Below are positions 55,201 through 64,000 of a DNA stretch of 64,000 nt, piece by piece (the first letter of the stretch is position 1; every line of letters starts with the position of its first letter). Origin of the DNA: Haliotis asinina (lineage: Eukaryota > Mollusca > Gastropoda > Lepetellida > Haliotidae); the NCBI RefSeq assembly GCF_037392515.1, contig NC_090288.1:8611501-8675500 (forward strand). Direction: 5' to 3'. The notes under the pieces are model-generated. The model worked only from the letters and a program-made list of their open reading frames with translations. It did not search any database and had not been told where the DNA came from. Position numbers and translations under genes: made by a program.

Positions 55201-58200
55201 TAGTGCATCACAAAAATCACGGATGGAACCTGTGGACGAAACAGACATGATCACAAGGATTAAAATAATAATAAATAGTGAGCGAGTTTCAGTTCTACAA
55301 ACCCAAAAGTTCACCTTGTGATAGAGTTTGCTTGTGTTTCTTTAACCCTTCACGTAGGCAGTCACAGAAGTCTTCCACGAGCTTCATCATAACTCTCATC
55401 TTTTGTGTAGGGCAGAGTCGGAGAGGGGGGAATATATCCTCAAGGAAGCCATTGCCCACTCCATCCGAAGCAGTGTCCAGCACATTTGACATACGCTTGA
55501 AGTACGCGTCGTTGATGTCGCAACTGAAAGTAAGGGTGAATGGGTCTCCCAACATATTTGCCATACATTTAAAGTTCGTGTCGTTGATATGGCAACTTGT
55601 AAACAAACCTGTTCAGTTATGGGTAAGTAACTTTTCCCGATTCGATGTTAACGTTTAGATCCCTGACATGTTTGTTGTGGTGAGGAAGATATGCAGTAAA
55701 AGAGTTCGCTCGTTAAGCTGAAGGTCTGGGTTCATTTCCCTTTGTAGGTACAAAGTGTGAACCTCAAATCTGGCAATTTAATATTGCTGTAATATTGCTA
55801 AAGACGACCATAATCGACCCTCCCAGTTCGTTGGATGAGAGCCTATGGGATAATAAATAATAAATAAAAAATAATAATAAATAATTCGGACACCATCATC
55901 ATCGTCATCATCATCATCGTCATCATCATCATCATATATCATCATCATCATCATTTTGGTCAATACGTACGTCTCATTATAGCAGATATTGTTGATGATG
56001 TTGAAGACAATCAGGGAGATGATGTCATGTGGGTTGAATGGCCCTTTCTTCTCTTTCAGCAACTGTATGCCTTTGGAAAGTGACCGTTCTAACGCCAGCT
56101 CCAGTCGGTTGCCTGTCATGTAGTACCTGTGATTGGAAAATGACAATCACTGCATATATGATATGTGCGTTTCAATCTACTCTCTTCATTCTTTACAGTT
56201 ATTGCTACAAGAAAATAGTGAATGGGTTTAGTTTACGCCGCAGACAATTCAGTGATCAACAGCATGAGCACAGATCTACGCAGGTGGGATACGATACAAG
56301 CACAGGTTACTGAAGATAAATTCTAATCCGGATCTTCACAGGTATTAAAAGAACATAATGCAGAATTATGAAATTTATGTAATTTAATGAATACATGTAG
56401 TCCAGCTATTCGTAATATAACACCTTTTGTATGTAAAAGCATATGTATATACGTATATTTTGGAAATTGGAGTTGCAATAAAGCAAACTGCTCTCATAAA
56501 TTCTATATTATATATAGCATATGACAATGCCAGTGGTTGACCAAAGTCCATTTGTGGATGTCTTGGCATCCTACATACGAAAAGTCATAAGAACACATTT
56601 TGGAATAGTTGTGCAATGACTGCCATTCACATTTTCAGTATCGCTGCCGTATTTTAAATCGTATTGAGTAAATGTTGGAGGCACGCCTAACTGATATGAT
56701 AATAAACACAAAATTTAAACTGTCATGGTGTTTGTTGTTTACGCCGCCCTCCGCATATTCCTGATTTATGGCGGTGGTCTGGAAATAATCAAGTCTGGAC
56801 AATCTGGTGATAGATATCATGAGCCCTGATCTGCGCAAACACGTTTACATGGCATCAGCTAAGTCCGCTTGTCCCTAACCCTCTCGGGTATGTGCAGACT
56901 AGCAGTTAGTCTCTGTAATGAACATATTTTACTGAAAAAAGTTTATAGTAAAAAAATAATGATATGATGAAATGGAGCCCTGAGACCTTCATTTTCAGAA
57001 GCTAAGGGAATCTAGACTTGCCACATTTTCTAGACTTGCATGGGCTTTCTTGGATATATTTGCTTCAGGGTCTGTAGGACAGACTAAAGTATGTGTTGCT
57101 TCAGTCTGGATCTAACCCCATCTTCACGAGTATACTTATAATAAATCCACAATCTGATGCACAAACCTACTTGAGAGCTTTTGTAGCTAATTTCCTGTGG
57201 AGTTTCCAAGTAGGGCTGTAGTCTCCCAAGGAGATATTGCGTCCTCCGTCACTGAATAAGTCCGCTGTAACATCAAATCATGAAATGGAATGCAAATAAC
57301 AATCTGGGGGAACTTCAAAGGCTTCATATTATGTTTTCACAATGATTGTCTGAACGTTGCCTTTGTTGGTATAACTGTATAATTCAACGATGAAGATGAT
57401 GACGATGATGATGATGATGATGATGATGACGATGACGACGACGACGATGATACATACAAGAGTACGCCTGTGGTCTCCCAGCAAAGTCCGCCTGTCGTTT
57501 CACCAAAGCCTCCAAGACAACGTCTATTCTATTGAGTGTAACAGCGCTTACGGGACCTGGACCAAAAATCAAACAAACAAAGCTTGTAACAAGATTGCAC
57601 ATGATATAAGTTTGTCTAGTCTGGCATACAGTCCATAGACGTCCGGAATTACTCGAATACAGTTCCAAATGAAAAAAGTCTTTCGGGTTTTTTTTCATAT
57701 CTTATGATTTAACTTTAGGGACCATTCATTTTTAATTTAGCAAAATGTGTTCATTGTCGGGTCTACATGTTAAGTGAGGAGCATTTCCTGTTCAGATCGT
57801 TAGGGTGAAAACATGTTTTCTAGCATTTAAGACGAATCGCAAGAGTGGATGCAAAGCTGGATGTTGTCCATGTTGCCGTACCCAAATTGAGTCTGATAAT
57901 GGGTCCGTATTTTGTCTGCCATTCCATCAGTTTGTCAAAAATGGTGGTCTCCTTGAACTCTGCAAAAAGAGTGCCATGAAGTACAAAACATGAACGTATT
58001 TGTATCATCCCAAAACTGTGTTCCACAGGAGATACTGCTTATCTCCTAGGTGACATCTTTTTGACGGTAGACATTGTTCAATGCCATGACAATACTGTGG
58101 CGTGTGAACATGATGACGTACAATGCTATGACAATGCTATGACGTGTGAACATGATGACGTAACAATGCCATGACAATCCTATGACGTGTGAATATGACG

Positions 58201-59233
58201 TAACAATGCTATGACAATGCTATGACGTGTGAACATGATGACGTAACAATGCCATGACAATGCTATGACGTGTGAACATGATGACGTAACAATGCTTGGA
58301 CAATGCGGCACTGAAAGTCTAATGGTAGAACAGTGTTGAGACATGTACATTTTTTCATTTAAGGATTGACTGTGTATTTCTTACGTTGCCTTGAGGTATG
58401 AAACTAAAAACCAACGTGCAAATTGTATGAATCCACGTAGCGGATTCTTACAAAAGCTTTTTAGATTCATTGGGAAATGAAATCAAAAGAAATGTTCCCA
58501 GTTAACCAATCAAATTGCCAGAATTTTAATGAACACAATAAAAATTTCATTATTGAAAATTAACTAAGGGTGTTTTTTCTCATGATGAACATAATCTCAA
58601 CCTCGCTCCTACTGGTATCAATAATTATATCAACACGAGCTACAAGTTACAAATATCTGAGACTTGCCGAGTACACACTTGGGTGAGATTCTGTATCTAA
58701 CAACAGCTCTAAACAAATCTAAACTTTGGAACACACATCTTAATGTCGAACGTTCTTTATGACATGACAGGCTATCATGACTGACGGTACTACTTTTATT
58801 AAGTATCTCGAACTCTGTTTAAGTTGAAATATATGATCATGTTACTCCGGGTTGAGAGATTCCAGCGGGATTCGAACATATGATCACACCTTAATTTCTG
58901 GCGTGTAACCGACTACATGCTGTCCCTCTTGTTTACAATGTCAAAGATGGAATGTCTAATCAATCATGGACGGCCCTTTATTTATTGGATATAAATTAGA
59001 ATCATAGACAATTATGAGATACCTAGGATGTTCCCAAGTAGTGGCCAGCCTCGGGGCCCCGGGGGTAGCTTATACCTCTTCTTGGTTACCAGATAGGCCG
59101 CCACCCCGGCGACAGTTCCGACTAGAACGGCCCGGCCCGCGAGACTTCTCGGTAGCCATACCTCACACCGCTTGACCAGGTCAAGAAGATGGTCTGAGTA
59201 GGGCAGTCTCTGCAGTAGCTCCAGGTCCAGCAT
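52207..59233 (-). CDS. Cytochrome P450 C, CYP2 clan, CYP17-like
   Basis: Ten minus-strand exons: 59023..59233, 57882..57959, 57458..57556, 57171..57264, 55971..56126, 55315..55523, 55101..55229, 54575..54679, 53550..53684, 52207..52553; 520 aa with every exon the same length as in P450 A. Membrane helix residues about 34-49, PPGPRG 57-62; C-helix WKLHRK; I-helix AGMDTS (326-331); K-helix ESMR (383-386); RPERF; heme loop FSAGRRVCLGE with Cys465. Predicted ER mono-oxygenase of unknown substrate. Oddities: a partial second copy of exon 6 in intron 5; SINE tails hard against the acceptors of exons 8 and 9; complementary ATC/GAT arrays in introns 3 and 5; exon 1 and central exon 10 nearly identical to A. 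A minus-strand AATAAA at 51842-51847 is a distant candidate poly(A) signal. Confidence 0.93.
52598..52875 (+). mobile_element. Family A SINE, complete, intron 9 of P450 C
   Basis: gagtgactgagtttagtctt, gcggcggtctgtaaataatc, agcatgagcaccgatctgcg, tattctaccccgggaccttc. The tail end is about 45 nt from the exon 10 acceptor on the transcript strand. Confidence 0.85.
52883..52990 (+). mobile_element. Family B SINE, partial, intron 9 of P450 C
   Basis: gagtgagtgggatttcacgc, cgatttcagcaatatcccag, gaaatgggcttcacacactg. Lies 8 bp from the family A copy, in the same orientation. Confidence 0.7.
53698..53795 (+). mobile_element. Family B SINE, partial, intron 8 of P450 C
   Basis: gtgagtgagtgagtgaggga, tttagcaatattccagcaat, catgacggatgccagaagtt. 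Its tail starts 16 nt from the exon 9 acceptor boundary. Confidence 0.75.
53974..54180 (+). mobile_element. Family A SINE, intron 8 of P450 C
   Basis: ttggttgttgtttaacatcg, cactcggcaatattccacct, gtctggaccagaccagacaa (short internal duplication), gacatgcatgggttgctgaa. Confidence 0.75.
54395..54490 (-). mobile_element. LINE scrap, same family as 14060-15205
   Basis: tcagtcctgagcagcaaaca, gtttcacatttcagtccag and cgccttttgtccactctacg align with 14800-14875 (gtcctgagcagcaaaaaagg, gtttcacatttgagaccagc). In intron 8 of P450 C. Confidence 0.6.
54692..54910 (+). mobile_element. Family A SINE abutting the exon 8 acceptor of P450 C, intron 7
   Basis: gtgagtgagtgagtgagttt starts 13 nt from the exon boundary at 54679; then gctgcactcagaaatattcc, atatggcggcggtggtaaat, ccagtgatcagcagcatgag. 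The middle is shortened. Confidence 0.8.
55540..55606 (-). pseudogene. Partial duplicate of P450 C exon 6
   Basis: Minus strand encodes CHINDTNFKCMANMLGD, a clear relative of the exon 6 start CDINDAYFKRMSNVLDT. It lies 17 bp upstream of the true exon 6 acceptor, and the frame stays open across that acceptor into exon 6. The corresponding upstream acceptor reads acaag instead of cag, so it is probably inert, but it could act as a weak alternative site. Confidence 0.7.
55680..55820 (-). mobile_element. Family B SINE, diverged, intron 5 of P450 C
   Basis: Plus strand: agagttcgctcgttaagctg, aaggtctgggttcatttccc, tacaaagtgtgaacctcaaa, attgctgtaatattgctaaa. Confidence 0.6.
55889..55954. repeat. 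CAT/CGT trinucleotide array, intron 5 of P450 C
   Basis: catcatcatcgtcatcatca type array beginning about 17 nt inside the intron 5 donor (transcript sense: GAU repeats). Confidence 0.95.
56215..56345 (+). mobile_element. Family A SINE, internally deleted, intron 4 of P450 C
   Basis: gtgaatgggtttagtttacg, attcagtgatcaacagcatg, agcacagatctacgcaggtg, then jumps to gttactgaagataaattcta. Confidence 0.65.
56727..56885 (+). mobile_element. Family A SINE, partial, intron 4 of P450 C
   Basis: tgtttgttgtttacgccgcc, atggcggtggtctggaaata, atcaagtctggacaatctgg, atgagccctgatctgcgcaa. Confidence 0.7.
57388..57452. repeat. GAT/GAC trinucleotide array, intron 3 of P450 C
   Basis: gatgatgatgatgatgacga type array beginning about 5 nt inside the intron 3 donor (transcript sense: AUC/GUC repeats), complementary to the intron 5 array. 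Confidence 0.95.
58075..58310. repeat. ~43-bp tandem repeat, intron 1 of P450 C
   Basis: Five imperfect units of acaatgctatgacaatgcta tgacgtgtgaacatgatgac gta, a few with short deletions. Confidence 0.85.
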
Positions 59234-59954
59234 GGTCTACCTGTGGGCAACAGTGGGTGAGTCAGTGAGTGAACACCACTAACTTCATTAATGACAAAAC
59301 ACCGTGGGGCTGTTTCTTGTGGGTTGTATAACCAAGGTTAGGAACCTAAAATCATAATCAGAACAAATCGAGTATTCAAGCTCAGGAAGCCACGGTCCTG
59401 GAATTTCCAAGGGACATAACTCTCATTACGATATGTTATGGGATGTCACTCATGTAGTTGGATGACACACTCAACCACTTATCAGTCATCCCATAGACAC
59501 TTTTCGTTATGTCTTACGATATTGAGTGAGTATGGGTTTTACGTTTCTTTTAGCAACAATGGTTTATAGATGAGAGGGAGAAGTGGTAAGTTTTAAGCTA
59601 TTTACTGACTGTCAGTATTTTCGGACTACCTCCACTTCCATTAGCTGTCAATAAATGCCGCCGTTTGTTATGGCGGATTGTTGTCACTCGTTCCGTTCAG
59701 TCACTCGTTCACTTCGATATATTCATAGGCAAGTATTCATGTGAACTTGCCGTTGTTACATGTGACGTTTCGATTTTGATTTTGTTTTTTAAGTAGAGTA
59801 TTGGATGATAAATAGAATCTCACCCCAGTGTGATTCACGATCAAACAGATCACCACTTATTGATAAAAGTAAGAAATTCCGAGGGTCTCTTTTATCAACT
59901 CATGGTGATATATTTGATATCAAAAGGCACGAGGGTGCGATTCGCTATGCAGCT
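59234..59954. other. 5' flank of P450 C
   Basis: The ATG at 59231-59233 is preceded on the minus strand by ttgcccacag/gtagacc, a likely 5'-UTR acceptor shared with P450 A. A family B tail fragment lies at 59521-59560 (gagtgagtatgggttttacg). No first exon or TATA box is placed. Confidence 0.45.
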
Positions 59955-60490
59955 TCTCATCCTTGTCTTAAGAGCCAACTAATGGGATCGGGTGCTGAAG
60001 CTCGCGGACTTGGTTGATACGATACGATATAGGATATTTATATAGCGCACATATCCATGCACTAGTGCATGTTCAAGGTGCTGGTAGTTTTCCCTCGATC
60101 ACCGGATGTCAATCTCAACAGCACATAGTATTTCAGTCTCAACTCCCTGGGGAGTATACAACGCTTGCTGCCACTAGGCGCACCGAGTTTGTTGTGTCTC
60201 TCTCATCCTAACGAGGTGCCCATTCACAGCTGGGTGGACTGGGACACGCAGTCCAAGTTTACTGCAGGTTGCTCTACCCGCAACTTGGTGTATGCAGGTG
60301 TTCATGTGGCCATCATATTGTCATTTGTCAAAGGATTCATGGGTTATTTTAAGTGCACTGGGGTTGTGTACTGTACACTAGGGGTTGTGACAACATTGAC
60401 ACATGTCACCGTATCTCATGTTAGTAGACCGATGCTAATGATGTCAGTGCATAATGTGATCCAGAATATTGCTGACTGCGGCGAAAACAA
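59955..60490 (-). mobile_element. Family A SINE split by another insertion
   Basis: Left part 59955-60016 (aagagccaactaatgggatc, ctcgcggacttggttga); right part 60392-60490 (ttgacacatgtcaccgtatc, gaccgatgctaatgatgtca, aatattgctgactgcggcg). Joined, the two parts follow normal family order, so the sequence between is an insertion. Confidence 0.75.
60017..60391. mobile_element. ~375-bp element inserted into a family A SINE
   Basis: Begins tacgatacgatataggatat, ttatatagcgcacatatcca, tgcactagtgcatgttcaag, and includes ctccctggggagtatacaac and ctgcaggttgctctacccgc. TTGA lies at both junctions, a possible target-site duplication. No coding frame of note. I recall similar 'tatatagcgcacat' repeats in other marine invertebrates but cannot name the class. 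Confidence 0.6.
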
Positions 60491-61754
60491 TTGTATGAAT
60501 CAATTTAACAAAATCACAATGACACGCTTAATGTTTAACCTCTCACTCCCACAACAGTCGCACGTCTTACGCTTAGAATTGAACAGTTAACTGCATCTTC
60601 AGTGATCAGTGACAAATATTGAATATGAACTTTATTATAATAGATTAAATACAATATATCTGAAGTATGAAATATATATTTGTTTGCATATCATGAAACT
60701 TATTTATAATTAGATATAAATTAATGCATATATATCAGATTCAGCTTCTACATTTTGTATACGGCCCCCTTTTAGTTCTACCAGTCATTCCGCTTCACTA
60801 ACAAACGACCTGCTCAGTGAGGTCAGCATATTTGGAGGACTCACTCTGAAATATCCTGGCCTGAAAGACAAGTGTGATTTACGAGGGTTTACCGGATTAG
60901 CCTGTCTGGTAACGTGTCAAAACTTTGAAAAAATATATGAGATAATGACATATATCAGCTAAACAAGATTTCTTACATCGCATTAAAATTGTCCTTCTTG
61001 TCATTGATAATTATTTAGTAGCCATTATACATCACACTGAGGGAGACTAAGAACGGAGAAACCATACATCTTAAAATAAGTCGCGCTTACGGCTCGCGGA
61101 CCACGAAACCGGCTTCGCTGACTGGTCACTTTCCACAATAAGGAAAACAAATAATTCGGATTTTTTTCGCTAGACGTACATACAGTGTATAAATATACAG
61201 TGTAATAAATAGTTCTCAAACGCCCTGACTTTCAAAAGACCAAAATGAAGCAAGTCTAAGATCTAGCTTTTCCTAAGAGACTCTGATCAAAGAGTCTCTA
61301 TTTCAAAGTAAATGAAGTCATTTGTTTCCATTTAAAATCATATTTTCTGAGGTTTAGCCCCGCTGAAGAGAATCTGGTTAAGATTGGAATTAATTAGATT
61401 TAGGTGGAATTAATCATGTTCAAGCACCCGAGTTCTAAGTGGAGAAAATTCGGCAATACTTACGTCAAAGCACAGGGGCATGCAACGACCCAAACTAACA
61501 CCAAGGTAATATATACTGTACTTGACGGGGTCTTAACACTATACAAAAGGAACCTTTTATATGGAGCTAATACTCTGTAAGCCTGAGTAAAACGGGGTTT
61601 CTGCTGTCAGTAAAAACCAAGAAGCCCAGAGCACGCGCCCCCATTGTTGGCTATATAAACACACATAGACACACACACTATGATGAACGATTCCGGGTAG
61701 GGTTGAATACGCTTCTTTGTAAAAGGGGGTCGAGGGGGCTCACTTTTGAGATAG

Positions 61755-61756
<2 letters not shown>

Positions 61757-61801
<45 letters not shown>
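61757..61801. repeat. GT dinucleotide microsatellite
   Basis: About 22 uninterrupted GT units. Confidence 0.95.
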
Positions 61802-61803
<2 letters not shown>

Positions 61804-62815
61804 TAAACGAGTGTTTCTAATAATGTTCATTTAATACACTTTCAGCACGTCTACCTTCACCTCACATCAATAACTCAATCAGCGCTTACAGTACAATGAG
61901 TATACTCTACCGATCAGTTAGCATAATAACGTATTGACAAGTATTTTTCCGCCAGTAATAACTCGTGTAGTACACAATATGACGTCTCTTGTCCTGACTG
62001 GAGCAGTGACGGACTTACGTGAACAGAAAACCGGGCAAAACCCTGCATAGAATTGCACAACCAGGTCGGTCCTTGTGATCATTTAATGTGACCTTCACCT
62101 TTGATGTGACAACCGAGGTTCCATATGGGTGTCCCCGGTGTAAGTGAGAATGAATTGTGAAGGTGTCAGGAAAGTGTCAGTGTATATGGCGGGTGCAGGT
62201 AAGCTTGGACACCCGGTGTTGTCATTCTCCGATAATTGCCTTTCAAGCTATATCTGTGAGCGGATAATTTGCACCGTCTTTTTTCTTTTGCCTTATGTTT
62301 TAGTTACATATACCACCCATCAAACGGTCAGATTGACTTCTTCACTAAATTGCGGGTATCAGTTGCAAACCTTATGCAGATGAATTGCTCAATGATCATG
62401 CATCGAATTGCTGAAAAGCATGTGCAAATTTCGTGCATGTGAACAACTGCCTTTTGCTGGAAAAATTTGTTAAGAATTCCCTAATTTTCTCTGTTTCATC
62501 ATTTATTGAACACATGACAATACTCTTGTCAACATTACCAATGCATAAACAGTAATTTAAACAGAATGGAACATTTTGCAAAATCTAATTTAGAACAGTT
62601 GACTGACGTAAGTGCCTACATTTACACTTGTTTATATTATGTTTTAGCAAGATACGATGATTGGTCGTTGCATTTGTGGTATATTTATACAGCATGGAGG
62701 TGTCGTGAGATTGGCTTCTACGTTGCGTTCTCTCAGTGTTCAGTGTTACAGTTACATAGATGAGCGGTATAGTAACAAATGGAATGCATTCAGCGGTGTG
62801 GGGGAACTTGAGAGT

Positions 62816-62866
62816 CTCTCTCCCTCCTCGCTCTCTCTCTCTCCCCCCCCCCCTCTCTCTCTCTCA
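62816..62866. repeat. CT/C-rich tract
   Basis: tctctccctcctcgctctct with a run of nine or more C in the middle. Confidence 0.9.
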
Positions 62867-62944
62867 TGACATCACACACCTGATGCTTAGGTATGAGTGT
62901 TTTCTAAGAAATCACTTCATTATTTTGAAAAAGTTACGAGTGCA

Positions 62945-63115
62945 ACTTAGAATTGGTCCACCGACTTGGTTGTCACATGTCGTGGTATCCCAGCAGCTCG
63001 ATCGACGCATGTTCATGATGTTGATCATTGTCTGGTTCAGACTCGATTTCTTACAGACCCCTGCACTATGGAGTCTGGATGAATGGAACGTTAAACAACA
63101 CACAAAAGAAAGAAA
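62945..63115 (-). mobile_element. Family A SINE, diverged
   Basis: ccgacttggttgtcacatgt, gacgcatgttcatgatgttg, tggttcagactcgatttctt, gaacgttaaacaacacacaa. Confidence 0.65.
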
Positions 63116-64000
63116 CCTAAAAGTAAAACACAAATGAAAATAGACATGTGCGTATTTTCTTTCTTGCCCTTTTCTGTTTTCTGGCTTACAGAAGTTATAT
63201 GTATGTTGTCAACCTATAACATATAGACTCCACTCCACAAGTGCGGTCTGGTGGAGTACTATCGTATACTGACAAAGCACCGTTATATAATTAAGATTAC
63301 GGTTTATAGAATCGTGAAACTCAGTGAATTTCAGAATAGTAACCCTCAAAGATTCCCCATGGTTATAACATTCAGATGTAATTGTTTGCAAGCGTTCAGT
63401 TCATCATAGTTGAGAGGTGGTCTAATGGTTAATGCGTCCGCTAGTCAGGCGGAAGACCCAACCATAGAAGAAAAGTTCCGTTCAGATAATATCATCATAG
63501 TTGAGCACCCGGTATAATGAGTCATGTGACTATAACCTTGCAGACACAGTTATCCAGAGGAAAGCTTTGACATGCACCACTGAACAACTTCGAGCTGGAT
63601 ACCAGGCGACACAGAATTTAATTGATAATAATAATATTCATACATAGGGATACGGGCAGGCTTGTGATGCTTGCCCAAATGAAATCGAGCCATGTCGTTC
63701 GAATGTGAAAGTTTGTTTTTATGCAGTGTTTAGTTCGTGGATTTCGAACATTTGTTAGTAAGAGTAATCATGCCAGGGTTATCAGGTTATTAACATGCTA
63801 TCAACTATTTTTCAATCAATCACTCCAGTCTCAGAACGAGAGTAATCACTATCAGACTGGTGAGCTTTGTCCATTGCACCAGTTGGCATGACTATCTTAC
63901 TGAGCGAAGCTACATTAAAACTACATGTGATGGCATTGCATGAAACAAGGCCGCCCGACACGGACTAAATGGTCTGGTAAAAGTTCCAGATAACATGTTT
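63116..64000. other. Gene-free end of the window
   Basis: A tRNA-headed SINE start (gaggtggtctaatggttaat, gcgtccgctagtcaggcgga) is seen at 63415-63460 without a recognisable body. Nothing else is supported. Confidence 0.45.

Larger units (their letters stand above)
60491..62944. other. Gene-free interval
   Basis: Contains a pure GT run (61757-61801) and a CT/C-rich run (62816-62866). Short frames here show no family resemblance. Confidence 0.5.

Noticed and set aside
60165-60590. 141-aa frame on the plus strand
   Set aside because: Spans the 60017-60391 insertion and the second half of the split SINE; no family resemblance.

Overview
The window is animal nuclear DNA: split genes with GT-AG introns, long introns, and heavy loading with tRNA-headed SINEs, LINE fragments and minisatellites. 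The dominant interspersed repeat (tail ending in GCGGCGTTAAAC or GCGGCGTAAAAC plus CTCA repeats, here called family A) and the perlucin-like lectins point to a marine gastropod. From memory I would say abalone (Haliotis); that species call is an inference, not a search result.

Layout. (1) 1-28.4 kb holds a C-type lectin cluster. Three paralogues share one plan: a signal-peptide/apple-like exon 1, a 180-nt exon 2 and a last exon completing the lectin fold, all with phase 1 introns. Copy 1 (805-3019, +) and copy 2 (11362-15817, -) lie in the arms of an inverted duplication (about 745-3515 and 10855-15875). Copy 2 has a damaged first exon. Copy 3 (21610-28323, -) is intact but has a 5.3-kb first intron filled by a SINE and a young LTR-type element with direct repeats of about 1.4 and 1.8 kb. 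Between the arms are a two-exon stathmin-domain (STMND1-like) gene (5920-6530, -) and a 5'-truncated LINE (about 6925-8370). (2) 28.4-31.9 kb is gene-free: a 42-bp minisatellite, SINEs, a perfect palindrome and a GT/GTAT microsatellite. (3) 32-59.2 kb holds three complete CYP2-clan, CYP17-like cytochrome P450 genes: A (31981-38624, +), B (41339-48126, -) and C (52207-59233, -). Each has 10 exons. The eight internal exons have exactly the same lengths in all three genes (78, 99, 94, 156, 209, 129, 105, 135 nt). A and C both encode 520 aa, B encodes 504 aa. (4) 59.2-64 kb has no gene I can support; it holds repeats, including a SINE split by another insertion.

The lectins are predicted secreted and the P450s predicted ER-anchored mono-oxygenases; nothing suggests the two groups share a pathway. 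Both clusters grew by local inverted and tandem duplication.

Most notable: a sharply bounded conversion-like tract between P450 A and C over the heme loop (183 bp, one difference, with clearly diverged sequence on both sides); SINE CTCA tails lying 9-16 nt from three 3' splice sites; complementary trinucleotide arrays flanking exons 4-5 of P450 C; a partial exon-6 copy in P450 C; and a C-x-A heme signature in P450 B. I saw no wholly new multi-gene system.
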